From positions 1 to 14,936 of the forward strand of contig JBKJSM010000019.1 in the NCBI GenBank assembly GCA_046594445.1: 14,936 bases of DNA, read 5' to 3'. Shown in pieces: positions 6,135-13,359 of this stretch. The translations under genes were made by a program, and so were the position numbers. Position 1 is the stretch's first letter. Each line of letters begins with the position of its first letter. The notes below the pieces were generated by a model. That model did no database searches, was not told the origin of the DNA, and saw nothing but the letters and a program-made list of their open reading frames with translations. This DNA is from Gaiellasilicea sp046594445. GTDB lineage: Bacteria > Actinomycetota > Thermoleophilia > Gaiellales > Gaiellaceae.

Positions 6135-7745
6135 GAGCGATCGCAGCCGAGCACCCTCCGGCTTCGGCGACGCGAGCAGTGCCAGGCCGATGGCGAGCAC
6201 GAGAACGGCGGCGGATCCGCCGATACGAACGACGCCGTCGAGGCCGATGCGGACGTCCACGACGTCCACCACGAGCCGGTAGATCCCGAGCGCGCCCGTG
6301 ACCGCAGCTGCCATGGGCACGATCGGAATCAACACGTCGGAGAGGATGACCTGCGGTGAGAGAGCGGTGCGCCGCGCGACCATCCCGATTGCCACCGCGG
6401 CGCCGACCGCGAGTGCGAGCGCGAACGCGGCGGCCAGGCCTTCCAACCCGAACGCCGCCCGGAGCGGGAAGGCCAGCGCCAGATAGGGCAAGAAGATCGC
6501 CGACTCCAGTACGAGGATCGCCCCAAAGTGATCGAGCCCGTACAGGACCGGGACGAGGAAGAAGACGAGGCTGGCGGCGAACGCCGCCAGCCCGAAGATC
6601 TCCAGAAGCGATCCGGCGCGCTCCGCCGAAGCGGCGTCGAACGCACCGCGCTGGAGGAGAAACGCGATCACGTCGGTCCCGAACAGCGCGAGATAGGCGC
6701 CGATCCCCGTACCGAAGAGGATCGCGAGCCTGAGCCCGCGTCCAACGAGATCGCGGATGTACGCGGGCGACGCGGCCGCGTTTCCGCGGACAAGCGCGGG
6801 ATACACCGCTGCTCCGAGAGCCTGCGACACCGCCGTGGGCGCCGTGGCGATGCCGCGCGCATAGGCGATGGCTGCGACCGAGCCGATCCCGAGCGGCGAG
6901 GCCAGTGCCCGCTCGACCAAGACGAGAACCTGTCCTCCGATCACGCTGCCGATCGCCGGGGCGACGAGCTTCCGGCGGACTCCCCAGGCTTGCCCCAGTG
7001 CTTGGCGGTCGACTCGCGCCGGCCAGCGCACTCCTAGATCGCCGGCGACACGAAGATAGAGGACGACCGCCGTCAGGACGTAGCCGGCACTCGTCGCGAG
7101 CCCGAACCAAACGACACCCTTGTCGGCCAGAGCTGCTGCGGCTGCCAACGCCAGACCGATAGCCGTCGCGACGGGAAGACGAGCAGCGCTCCACACGTAA
7201 TGCTCGCGCCAAAGCAGCACCGCGCCGAGGAATGCGCTCAAGCCAAGGCCGAGAGGGATCGGCACAAACGCGAGCCAGATAGCAAGATCAGCACTTCCAG
7301 TCGGCGTCACCAGCTGCACGATCAGGGCGGCCGCGGCGACATAGGCGGCGCTGAGCGCGGCGAGCACGGCGGCGCAGATGACCAAACCCGACGCAGCGAG
7401 CTGCTTCGCGCGTGCTGGGTCCTCCGAGACGAGCGTCATGAAGGCGCGACTGACGAGATCCCCGACGACATATCCGATCGTGAGAGGGACGACTCCAGCA
7501 AGGAAATAGCGATCTGCATCGAGAGAGACGCCGAACACGGCCGCGATGAGCACGATCTGGCCGAATGCCAGTAGACGATCGGCTGCCTGGGTGATCAGGT
7601 TGACCGCGCCGATGAACGCGCCCGACCTGCGGAGCAACGCCGGGGCGGCGCCGGAGAGTGTCGCCGCGGCAGGGCCGTCGGGGGTCTGGAGATCGGTCCC
7701 GCTCAGAGCGGCGAGGATATCGACCCGCGACGCCTCAATCGACAA
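6105..7745 (-). CDS. MurJ/Wzx-like polysaccharide flippase (MOP superfamily), start uncertain
   Basis: A multispanning membrane protein of about 510-546 aa with roughly 12-14 hydrophobic segments, such as LLAFGQIVLIAAVFGVSL, VVPLTIGYVVGDLVSRAF and LRLAILFGTGIGAYLALFG. The motif NLITQAADRLLAFGQI near the first helix and AYARGIATAPTAVSQALGAA in the middle fit the MurJ (lipid II flippase)/MviN-like branch of the MOP exporters, which move undecaprenyl-linked oligosaccharides across the membrane. In this locus a glycan flippase role is more likely than the housekeeping murJ, but that is inference. The start is ambiguous. TTG at 7745 avoids running into the divergent gene at 7799. TTG at 7637 gives 510 aa starting just before the first helix. 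A CTG at 7706 has a TATCCT box 13 nt upstream. Codon composition looks coding up to at least 7745. It is convergent with, and overlaps by 30 bp, the upstream GT4 gene. Confidence 0.85.
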   Translation of the reverse strand: MSIEASRVDILAALSGTDLQTPDGPAAATLSGAAPALLRRSGAFIGAVNLITQAADRLLAFGQIVLIAAVFGVSLDADRYFLAGVVPLTIGYVVGDLVSRAFMTLVSEDPARAKQLAASGLVICAAVLAALSAAYVAAAALIVQLVTPTGSADLAIWLAFVPIPLGLGLSAFLGAVLLWREHYVWSAARLPVATAIGLALAAAAALADKGVVWFGLATSAGYVLTAVVLYLRVAGDLGVRWPARVDRQALGQAWGVRRKLVAPAIGSVIGGQVLVLVERALASPLGIGSVAAIAYARGIATAPTAVSQALGAAVYPALVRGNAAASPAYIRDLVGRGLRLAILFGTGIGAYLALFGTDVIAFLLQRGAFDAASAERAGSLLEIFGLAAFAASLVFFLVPVLYGLDHFGAILVLESAIFLPYLALAFPLRAAFGLEGLAAAFALALAVGAAVAIGMVARRTALSPQVILSDVLIPIVPMAAAVTGALGIYRLVVDVVDVRIGLDGVVRIGGSAAVLVLAIGLALLASPKPEGARLRSLLRGGRLRSM

Positions 7746-7798
7746 GCGGGGCGAGCAGCAGCGGGATCCTTCGCCGCTTGATCTGCGATGCTGGTTGC

Positions 7799-8614
7799 GT
7801 GGATCGAATCGATGTCGCTCTGCGCGGGGTCGCACGATCCTTCCCGTTCCCGGGGTATGTGGAAGCATCGCCGCGATCGCACCGCGAGGTCGCTGCAACC
7901 GTCAGCGAGCTGCTGCCACGTGGCGGTCGAGTTCTCGACTTCGCGGCCGGGCCTGCAGACAAGACCGCAGTTCTCAGCCGGCTGGGCTACGAATGCACCG
8001 CGTTCGATGACCTAAACGATGAGTGGCACCGACTCGATGACAACGCGTCCAAGATCCTGCAATTTGCTGCCGAGGAGGGCATCGAATACCACCTCGCGCC
8101 CAACTCGATCCCCGACGGCCCCTTCGATCTGGTGATGGCGCACGACATCCTCGAGCACCTTCACAACTCGCCCCGACCTCTGTTGACCGAGCTCGTACGC
8201 CGGTTGTCCGACCGCGGATATCTGTTCGTGACGGTGCCGAATGCGGTCAACATCCGCAAGCGACTGGCGGTACTGCGGGGCCGGTCGAACATGCCGGAGT
8301 TCGCTTCGTACTACTGGTCAAACGGCGATTGGCGCGGCCATGTCCGTGAGTACGTCCGAGATGATCTTCGCACGCTCGCCCACAACTTAGGCCTCGAGGT
8401 GGTTCGGCTACACGGTGCGCATCACCTCGCTCATCGGCTTCCGCTGCCGGCTCGGATGGCTCACCTCGCGGTGAGCAGAGTCTTCGACGGGCTTCGAGAC
8501 ACCTGGGTTCTCGTCGCGCGCAAGCAACCTGGAGCGATGCCGGCCGAGCATCCCGACCCGACGCTCGCACGGCGACTCGAGCTGGCAACATCGCCGTACT
8601 TCTCCCGCAAGTGA
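7799..8614 (+). CDS. Class I SAM-dependent methyltransferase (Methyltransf_23-like)
   Basis: From the GTG at 7799 this is a 271-aa protein. SAM-binding motif I is RVLDFAAGPADKTAVLSRLG (residues 44-63), with CTAFDDLND (66-74) as the acidic motif II strand. Next come FDLVMAHDILEHLHNSPRPL (109-128), a textbook 'HxLEH' loop, and RLSDRGYLFVTVPNAVNIRK (135-154), which resembles methyltransferases in glycan and antibiotic clusters. The region SNGDWRGHVREYVRDDL is the usual segment after the PN motif. Longer in-frame starts exist upstream (to 7658) but would run across the flippase gene on the other strand and encode unrelated Arg/Ser-rich sequence, so they are rejected. An in-frame TTG at 7778 is an alternative. 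The gene stands alone on its strand, divergent from the flippase and 6 bp from the convergent GT4. Its substrate is probably a sugar or lipid-linked glycan, unproven. Confidence 0.88.
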   Translation: MDRIDVALRGVARSFPFPGYVEASPRSHREVAATVSELLPRGGRVLDFAAGPADKTAVLSRLGYECTAFDDLNDEWHRLDDNASKILQFAAEEGIEYHLAPNSIPDGPFDLVMAHDILEHLHNSPRPLLTELVRRLSDRGYLFVTVPNAVNIRKRLAVLRGRSNMPEFASYYWSNGDWRGHVREYVRDDLRTLAHNLGLEVVRLHGAHHLAHRLPLPARMAHLAVSRVFDGLRDTWVLVARKQPGAMPAEHPDPTLARRLELATSPYFSRK

Positions 8615-8620
8615 GTGCGG

Positions 8621-9643
8621 TTACTCGTGCAAAAGACTGTCTTCGCTGCGGACCGCGCGATCGTACGCAGCCGCGGCAGCTGCCCCAGTCAAGCGGTAGC
8701 TGAGCTTGTGCGCATTCGCGCGCGCAGCCGCCCCAAGCGACTCTCTCAAAGCCTGTGAATCCAGCAAGCGCAGCAGCGCACGACGCAGCTCGATCGAATT
8801 AACGGGGGCGACAAGAATTCCTGTCACGTCGTGTTCGACCGCGTCCGGCAGGCCGCCCACTGCCGTGGCCACCACCGGCCGACCATACGCCATCGCCTCG
8901 CGGGCGACGACACCGTAACCCTCCCGCCGCGACGGCACGCAGACCACCGCGGCCCGCTCGTAGTAGGCGCCGAGCTCTGCGCGCGGGACGAAGCCGACCG
9001 CCTCGGGGACGTCGACCGGGCCGGCGCCGACGATCACGCGCGGAAGGCTCTCGGTCGCCGCCAGGAACTCGTGGATCCCTTTCTCCGGCGAGAGGCGGCC
9101 GACGAAGAGGACGTGTGGCGGCTCCTCCGGCTCGCCGACGGACTCGGGCAGCTCGACCGGGCTCGGGACGACGCGCACCTCGCGCGCGCCGAGCTCGCGC
9201 GCCGCACCTGCGAGGAAGTCCGAGGCGACGATCGCCAGCCGCGCTCGGCGCAGGATCGGCCTGAAGAGCCAGGGCGCCTTCCTCGCCAGCTCGACATCCG
9301 TCCCCCAGAGCTGGACGACGTAGGGCTTTCCGGTCGCGAGCGCCACGAGTCCCGACGGGAGCCAGTGCGCGTGTACCAGGTCGGCGTCTCGGGAAGCGCT
9401 CCGCGCGGCGCGTGCGAACGAGAGCAGGAAGGCTGGCAGCAGCAGCGCGAGCCACGGCCGCCGACGCAGGTTGCCGACGATCCCGTGCCCGTAGGCGATC
9501 CCGTAGTGGCGGAACGACGTGGGCGAGACGACGTCGACCTCGACTCCTTCGCGCCGGACAGCCTCGACCGCGTCGCGCACGAAGAGGCCGGCGACATCGC
9601 GCTCGTCGCGGGGATACGAGGTCGTCAGGACGACGACCTTCAC
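8621..9643 (-). CDS. Family 4 glycosyltransferase (GT-B)
   Basis: A 340-aa protein, on the short side for GT4 but complete. The N-domain begins KVVVLTTSYPRDERDVAGLF (residues 2-21), the typical 'TSYPR' opening of this group, with LVHAHWLPSG (89-98) and VVQLWGTDVEL (109-119). The donor domain has VLFVGRLSPEKGIHEFLAA (178-196), IVGAGP (204-209) and the donor motif SRREGYGVVAREAMAYGRPV (238-257), with both Glu of EX7E present (E241, E249). GGLPDAVEHDVTGILV (263-278) completes the nucleotide-sugar site. The GTG at 9643 overlaps the ligase stop as GTGA, so it is the last gene of a coupled three-gene operon. A much longer open frame runs upstream across the ligase gene, but only this part looks like protein. 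The sugar transferred is unknown. Confidence 0.93.
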   Translation of the reverse strand: MKVVVLTTSYPRDERDVAGLFVRDAVEAVRREGVEVDVVSPTSFRHYGIAYGHGIVGNLRRRPWLALLLPAFLLSFARAARSASRDADLVHAHWLPSGLVALATGKPYVVQLWGTDVELARKAPWLFRPILRRARLAIVASDFLAGAARELGAREVRVVPSPVELPESVGEPEEPPHVLFVGRLSPEKGIHEFLAATESLPRVIVGAGPVDVPEAVGFVPRAELGAYYERAAVVCVPSRREGYGVVAREAMAYGRPVVATAVGGLPDAVEHDVTGILVAPVNSIELRRALLRLLDSQALRESLGAAARANAHKLSYRLTGAAAAAAYDRAVRSEDSLLHE

Positions 9644-10953
9644 GTCAGCCGGCGGGCGAACACGATCGGCGCTGCCAGGGCGAGCAGCGCAAACGCAAAG
9701 AAGTAGTAGAACGACATCGTCAGGTAGAAGGCATTCGAGGCGATCGTGCCGACGAACGCCGCGGTCATCCCCCACGCCAGCGGCCGGATCCGAGGCGAGG
9801 CGAGCGCGCGGCCGATCGCCCGCAGCCGCCTGAGCCGCCTGAACACGTGGACGAGGAACGCGGCGAAGAGCGCTGTCCCGACGAGGCCGGTCTCCACGAT
9901 CGTCGCCACGTAGAAGGAGTGCGGACCGAAGTTCGTCCGGCCGGTGACGAACTCGTAGTAGACCGAGAAGTTGTTCAGCCCGAGCCCGAAGAGCGGATGG
10001 GAAGCGAGCACGTCCGGGATGAACTCGTAGACCTGGAAGTGCGTCGAGGTGCCGTTGGCGGACGTGTCGACGCGCGAGCGCAGCACCTGCAGGAAGAAGT
10101 CCCAGCGGGCGGCGAGCACGAGCCCGAGCACGGCCGCGACGCCGCCGAGCGGCAGCAGCAGCTCGCGCGAGAGCAGCTTGCGCCGGTAAGGCGCGATGAG
10201 GACGAGCAGGCCGGCTCCAAGCCCGAGCAGCCCACTGCGCGAAAGCGTCGCGAGCTCGACGACGAGCAGGAAGGCGAGCACGAGCGCCAGCGGCACCCTC
10301 AGCCGGTGCCCGCGCTCGAGCCGGAGGTAGAGCGGGGTCAGGACGAGCAATGGCACCACGAGCTCGATCCCGAGATGGTTCGGGTCGCCGGTGAGCGCAT
10401 TCGGCCGGAAGACGCTCGCACCCTCGATCGCGCCGTAGATGTTGATCTGGCTGGCGCCGCCCGTGAGCGGCGAGAGCACCGACTGGTCGAGGTTGATTCC
10501 GAGCACCTCCGCGGCGCCGAGCTGGACGATCCCGTAGAGCGCGTTGGCGACGAATCCGGCCATGAAGACTCCGAGCGTCGTCCAGAAGAACCGCTCGGAG
10601 CGGCGTGCGAGGAATGCGAGCCCGACGACGAGGAAGAGGAAGTGGAGCAGGAACTTGAACATCCCCTTCGCCCACTGCGCGAGCGCCTGCTCGGTCTCGA
10701 GGTTGAAGAAGCCGATCAGGTAGACGGCGAGGAACGCGAGGAAGAAGAGCCCCGCCACCGCAGCGCCCCAGGCGAGCCGCCGGTCGCCCGTGCCGATGCG
10801 CGTGCCTGCCCACGCGACCAGGAAGACCCCCGTGAGCACATCGGAGAGGCTGAGCGTCCCGGCCACCTCCCACTGCAGCTTCGCGAACGTGACGGTGAAG
10901 AGCGTGGTGAAGAAGAGCGCGTCGACCACAGGGCCGGGTCTGGCGACGGTCAC
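9640..10953 (-). CDS. O-antigen ligase/polymerase family membrane protein (Wzy_C domain)
   Basis: A 437-aa integral membrane protein with about 10-12 hydrophobic segments, for example DALFFTTLFTVTFAKL, GLFFLAFLAVYLIGFF and LALVLAFLLVVELATLSRSG. Wzy/WaaL hallmarks are visible. RPNALTGDPNHLGIEL (residues 183-198) and the TLSRSGLLGLGAG stretch (236-248) are followed by a large external loop with SHPLFGLGLNNF (318-329) and FGPHSFYVATIVETGLVG (342-359); the loop His346 and nearby Arg residues match the family's conserved features. It would polymerise repeat units or ligate the flipped glycan to an acceptor on the outer face of the membrane. Sequence alone cannot separate Wzy-like from WaaL-like roles. 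The GTG at 10953 overlaps the upstream gene's TGA (10952-10950), and its own TGA overlaps the next GTG, so it is the middle gene of a coupled operon. Longer upstream frames are shadows. Confidence 0.93.
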   Translation of the reverse strand: MTVARPGPVVDALFFTTLFTVTFAKLQWEVAGTLSLSDVLTGVFLVAWAGTRIGTGDRRLAWGAAVAGLFFLAFLAVYLIGFFNLETEQALAQWAKGMFKFLLHFLFLVVGLAFLARRSERFFWTTLGVFMAGFVANALYGIVQLGAAEVLGINLDQSVLSPLTGGASQINIYGAIEGASVFRPNALTGDPNHLGIELVVPLLVLTPLYLRLERGHRLRVPLALVLAFLLVVELATLSRSGLLGLGAGLLVLIAPYRRKLLSRELLLPLGGVAAVLGLVLAARWDFFLQVLRSRVDTSANGTSTHFQVYEFIPDVLASHPLFGLGLNNFSVYYEFVTGRTNFGPHSFYVATIVETGLVGTALFAAFLVHVFRRLRRLRAIGRALASPRIRPLAWGMTAAFVGTIASNAFYLTMSFYYFFAFALLALAAPIVFARRLT

Positions 10954-12194
10954 AGCGAGCGGAGCAGCTCCGCGAGCTCCTCGGCGCGCGCCCGGCGCGA
11001 GAGCCGGTAGCGCGCCTCCTCCGGGATGTCCGTCGCCGGCAGGCCGCCGTTCGCAAAGCGCTCGTGCAGGTTCGCGAGCGCCGCCTCGAGCCCGTCGACG
11101 TCGTCGGGCGCGACGACGATACCCGCTCCCGTCTCGCGGATCAGCTCGGCGGCGGCCCCGTCGGGAGGCACGGCGGCGAGGATCGGCCGCTCCGCGGCGA
11201 GGTACTCGAATACCTTCCCCGAGAGCACGCCCTTCCCCCGCCCGCCCGCTTCCGGGATCAGCAGCAGCAGCGCCTCCGAGTCGCGCTGCAGCTCGAGCGC
11301 GGCCTGTCTGGGTGCATACGGGATCAGCTCGAGCCGGTCGGCGAGGCCGCGCTCGTCCGCCCACTCCTTGTCGGAGGAGCGGAAGTCGCCGAGGAAGCGC
11401 GCCTGCACGTCGAGCCCCGACTCGTCGAGCGCGGTCAGGAACGGGCGCGGGTCGCGCTTGCCGAAGAAGCTGCCGGTGTGCGTGATCCGGAAGCGCTTGC
11501 CGGGCGCATAGTCGAGCCCGGCGAAGTCGTCGAAGTCGCAGCCGTTCGAGATCGTCACGACCTTCCCCTTCGGCGAGAAGCTGCGCGCCTCCGCGGCGAT
11601 CGCCTCCGAGACGCAGGTGATCGCGTCGGCTGACCGGGCGACGAGCCGCGCGATGCCCTCGTCGACCTTGCCCTTCGCTCGCGTCGCGTAGGTGTCAGCG
11701 CGCCGGTGCGGGTGCGCAACGAGCGAGTCGCGCAGGTCGGCGATCCACGTCGCCCCGGTGGCCTTCTTCACCGCCGCGCCGACGAGATGAATCGAGTTCG
11801 GCGGCGAGGTCGTCAGGACGACGTCGATCTGCTCCTGCCTGGCGATCCGGATCGCGGCTGGGATCGCTGTCAGGTTCCAGCTCACGTTCTCGTCCGGGAC
11901 GAGCAGCCGGCGCGAGGCGAGCCGCGCATGCACGAGCGCGCGGCCGAGTCCTTCCTTGCCGTAGAGCTCCTCGGCCGGCCGGCGGCCCCTCGGCCCGAGG
12001 TAGCGCGCCCGGTGCACCCACGCCTGGGTCGGGACGCGCAGGTCTGCGTCCTCGTGGATCCACTTCGAGTCGTCGGGCGCCAGCACGTGCGTCTCGATTC
12101 CGAGCGCCGGAAGGTACTGCGCGAACTTGAGCGGCCGCTGCACGCCCCCGCCACCCGCGGGCGGCCAGTAGAGCGAGACGAGCAGCACTTTCAC
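10950..12194 (-). CDS. Family 4 glycosyltransferase (GT-B), WbpH/WbuB-like style
   Basis: A 414-aa GT-B protein. It begins KVLLVSLYWPPAGGGGVQRP (residues 2-21), with four glycines at the N-terminal loop. It has VVLTTSPPNSIHLVGAAVKK (125-144) and TWIADLRDSL (149-158), a pairing common in GT4 enzymes of O-antigen loci, then ADAITCVSEAIA (189-200) and ISNGCDFDDF (215-224). The donor half has RITHTGSFFGKRDPRPFLTA (236-255) and LSGKVFEYLAAERPILA (324-340), which replaces the plain EX7E loop as in many relatives with 'GKxFEYLA'. The start is the GTG at 12194, where the family N-terminus begins and a TAGCAT box lies 13 nt upstream; the open frame to 12512 is antisense to the formyltransferase. It heads the GT4-ligase-GT4 operon and lies 36 bp from the divergent formyltransferase start. 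Donor sugar unknown. Confidence 0.93.
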   Translation of the reverse strand: MKVLLVSLYWPPAGGGGVQRPLKFAQYLPALGIETHVLAPDDSKWIHEDADLRVPTQAWVHRARYLGPRGRRPAEELYGKEGLGRALVHARLASRRLLVPDENVSWNLTAIPAAIRIARQEQIDVVLTTSPPNSIHLVGAAVKKATGATWIADLRDSLVAHPHRRADTYATRAKGKVDEGIARLVARSADAITCVSEAIAAEARSFSPKGKVVTISNGCDFDDFAGLDYAPGKRFRITHTGSFFGKRDPRPFLTALDESGLDVQARFLGDFRSSDKEWADERGLADRLELIPYAPRQAALELQRDSEALLLLIPEAGGRGKGVLSGKVFEYLAAERPILAAVPPDGAAAELIRETGAGIVVAPDDVDGLEAALANLHERFANGGLPATDIPEEARYRLSRRARAEELAELLRSL

Positions 12195-12201
12195 GCGGTC
12201 G

Positions 12202-12207
12202 ATGCTA
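12202..12207 (-). promoter_or_regulatory. Candidate -10 box TAGCAT for the GT4-ligase-GT4 operon (leaderless)
   Basis: TAGCAT (12207 to 12202, minus) starts 13 nt before the GTG at 12194, placing the likely transcription start on or one base before the start codon. No Shine-Dalgarno is present. It faces the divergent TACGCT box, only 11 bp away. Confidence 0.5.
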
Positions 12208-12218
12208 CTGCCCGCAAG

Positions 12219-12224
12219 TACGCT
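12219..12224 (+). promoter_or_regulatory. Candidate -10 box TACGCT for the formyltransferase gene (leaderless)
   Basis: TACGCT starts exactly 12 nt before the ATG at 12231. The bases between (TCCTCC) resemble the anti-Shine-Dalgarno strand rather than a ribosome-binding site, so initiation without a leader is plausible. Any -35 contact would fall in or beyond the start of the divergent gene. Confidence 0.5.
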
Positions 12225-12230
12225 TCCTCC

Positions 12231-12953
12231 ATGGACCTCGTGCTCGCGGCGTACCACCGTGCAGGGTGCGCCGTCCTCGAGCACGCCGCGTCGCGTCCCG
12301 ACGTCGATCGCGTCACGGTGTACACGCACGAGCCCGGACCGGGTGTTCCGGACATCCGTGAGCGTGCGGATGCCCTCGGGGCCGAATGGACGACCGAGCG
12401 GCTCACCGGCGACACCTTGCACGCCGCCGACATCGTGGCGAGCGTCTACTACCGCTCGATCGTTCCCGTCGAGGTGATCCAGGCTTGCGAAGGCCGCATC
12501 TTCAACGCGCACCCGTCACTCCTGCCGCGGCACCGGGGCGCGTCGTCGCTCACCTGGGCGATGGTCGAAGGCGACACCGAGACGGGAGTCACGTTCCATT
12601 ACATCGACGAGGGAGTCGACACTGGGCCGATCCTCTTTCAGGCTCGCTTTGCGATCCTTCCGGACGACACGCAGGCGACGCTCTACGACCGCGCGATGGA
12701 CGTCGTCGTCGAGAACTGGCCACGCGCCTTCGAGCTGGTCCGGGACGGTGTTGCGGGCGAGCCGCAGGGAGAGGAGAGCAGCTACCACGGCCGCGGCGCA
12801 CCCTACGACGGCGAGATCCAGGACTCCTGGCCCGACGCGGTTGTCGAGCGCTTCATCCGCGCGATGATCAATCCGCCCTATCCGCCCGCCCGCTACCGCG
12901 GCGAGAACGTGCTGACGTTCGCGGACTACGAGCGGCTGCGCTCGAGCCGGTAG
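12231..12953 (+). CDS. N10-formyltetrahydrofolate-dependent formyltransferase, probable sugar N-formyltransferase
   Basis: A 240-aa protein of the formyl_trans_N family. The diagnostic stretch is intact: IFNAHPSLLPRHRG (residues 90-103), then WAMVEGDTETGVTFHYIDEG (109-128) and VDTGPILFQ (129-137). This supplies the catalytic Asn92-His94-Asp130 set used to move a formyl group from N10-formyl-THF to an amine. The C-terminus NPPYPPARYRGENVLTF (214-230) resembles the segment after the catalytic domain in sugar N-formyltransferases of the ArnA/VioF/FdtF type, which form N-formyl-4-amino or 3-amino sugars. The protein is shorter than methionyl-tRNA formyltransferase and has no recognisable Fmt C-terminal domain, so a glycan role fits better. 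No nucleotide-sugar aminotransferase is in the window. The ATG start is supported by the TACGCT box. The exact amino-sugar substrate is unknown. Confidence 0.9.
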   Translation: MDLVLAAYHRAGCAVLEHAASRPDVDRVTVYTHEPGPGVPDIRERADALGAEWTTERLTGDTLHAADIVASVYYRSIVPVEVIQACEGRIFNAHPSLLPRHRGASSLTWAMVEGDTETGVTFHYIDEGVDTGPILFQARFAILPDDTQATLYDRAMDVVVENWPRAFELVRDGVAGEPQGEESSYHGRGAPYDGEIQDSWPDAVVERFIRAMINPPYPPARYRGENVLTFADYERLRSSR

Positions 12954-12964
12954 CGGCGGGAGCC

Positions 12965-13352
12965 TCAGGCGAGCAGCGAGGCCCGCTCGAGGTGCTCGAT
13001 CACGAGCGCGGCGGACTCGGCCGGCTCCTCGCGCTCGGTCTCGACGCGCACCTCGGGCGCAGCCGGCACCTCGTACGGCGCGGTGACGCCGGTGAAGTCG
13101 GCCGCTCTCCCCGAAGAGCGCGGCCGTACAGCCCCTTCACATCGCGCTTCGCGCACACTTCCACCGACGCGGCGACGTACACCTCGACGAAGGAGCCGTG
13201 TGGCTCGACGAGCTCGCGGGCGCGTCGGAGCCGTCGAGTCTCTATGTGAGCTTGCCGCGGCGCTCGATCTTCGCCGAGACAAGGTCGCCGAGCGTCGTCT
13301 TGCCGGCGCCCGCGAGCCCGGTCAGTCAGACGGTGAATCCCTGTTCGCTCAT
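12965..13352 (-). pseudogene. cysC: Adenylylsulfate (APS) kinase pseudogene
   Basis: The remains of an APS kinase, which in a working form would phosphorylate APS to PAPS for sulfate assimilation or sulfation. Three frames must be joined. Frame one has MSEQGFTV, a stop at 13328-13326 where Trp normally stands, then the P-loop LTGLAGAGKTTLGDLVSAK, a second stop at 13244-13242, and LDG. Frame two has ARELVEPHGSFVEVYV and CAKRDVKGLYGRALRGE. Frame three has ADFTGVTAPYEVPAAPEVRV, ending at a TGA. About 60-70 codons between LDG(D) and HGSFVEVYV, which hold the family's 'DRxxNIRR' and 'ISP' segments, are missing. The step from GE to ADFTG at about 13105 looks like a one-base deletion. At 388 bp it is well below the roughly 550-600 bp of an intact gene. 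UGA is a normal stop in neighbouring genes, so recoding is unlikely. It lies 23 nt downstream of the GT-C-like gene on the same strand. Confidence 0.88.
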
Positions 13353-13359
13353 CGTTGCG

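Noticed and set aside
5404..7212. 602-codon Arg/Ser-rich open frame on the minus strand
   Set aside because: It overlaps the GT4 and flippase genes in other frames; the composition is that of a high-GC shadow frame with no motif.
9412..11010. 532-codon plus-strand open frame, very rich in Glu/Arg
   Set aside because: It lies antisense to the O-antigen ligase, and its charged composition mirrors hydrophobic codons on the other strand; no domain is seen.
9644..11056. N-terminal extension of the GT4 gene ending at 8621
   Set aside because: The extension is an out-of-frame reading of the ligase gene. The GT4 N-terminal motif KVVVLTTSYPR and the GTGA junction place the start at 9643.
11706..12230. 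175-codon N-terminal extension of the formyltransferase
   Set aside because: It is antisense to the GT4 gene and low in recognisable content. The family N-terminus and the TACGCT box support the ATG at 12231.
12195..12512. N-terminal extension of the GT4 at 10950-12194
   Set aside because: It is antisense to the formyltransferase; the GT4 family N-terminus begins at the GTG at 12194.
12954..12964. Intrinsic terminator between the convergent formyltransferase and cysC pseudogene
   Set aside because: The gap is only 11 bp with no hairpin and no T-run; the other convergent junctions (8615-8620, 6105-6134) also show none.
13326..13328. Recoding of UGA as Trp or Sec in cysC
   Set aside because: TGA is a normal stop in neighbouring genes (8614, 9640, 10950, 4953), the position is Trp in the family, and the gene has other lesions including a deletion and a frameshift.
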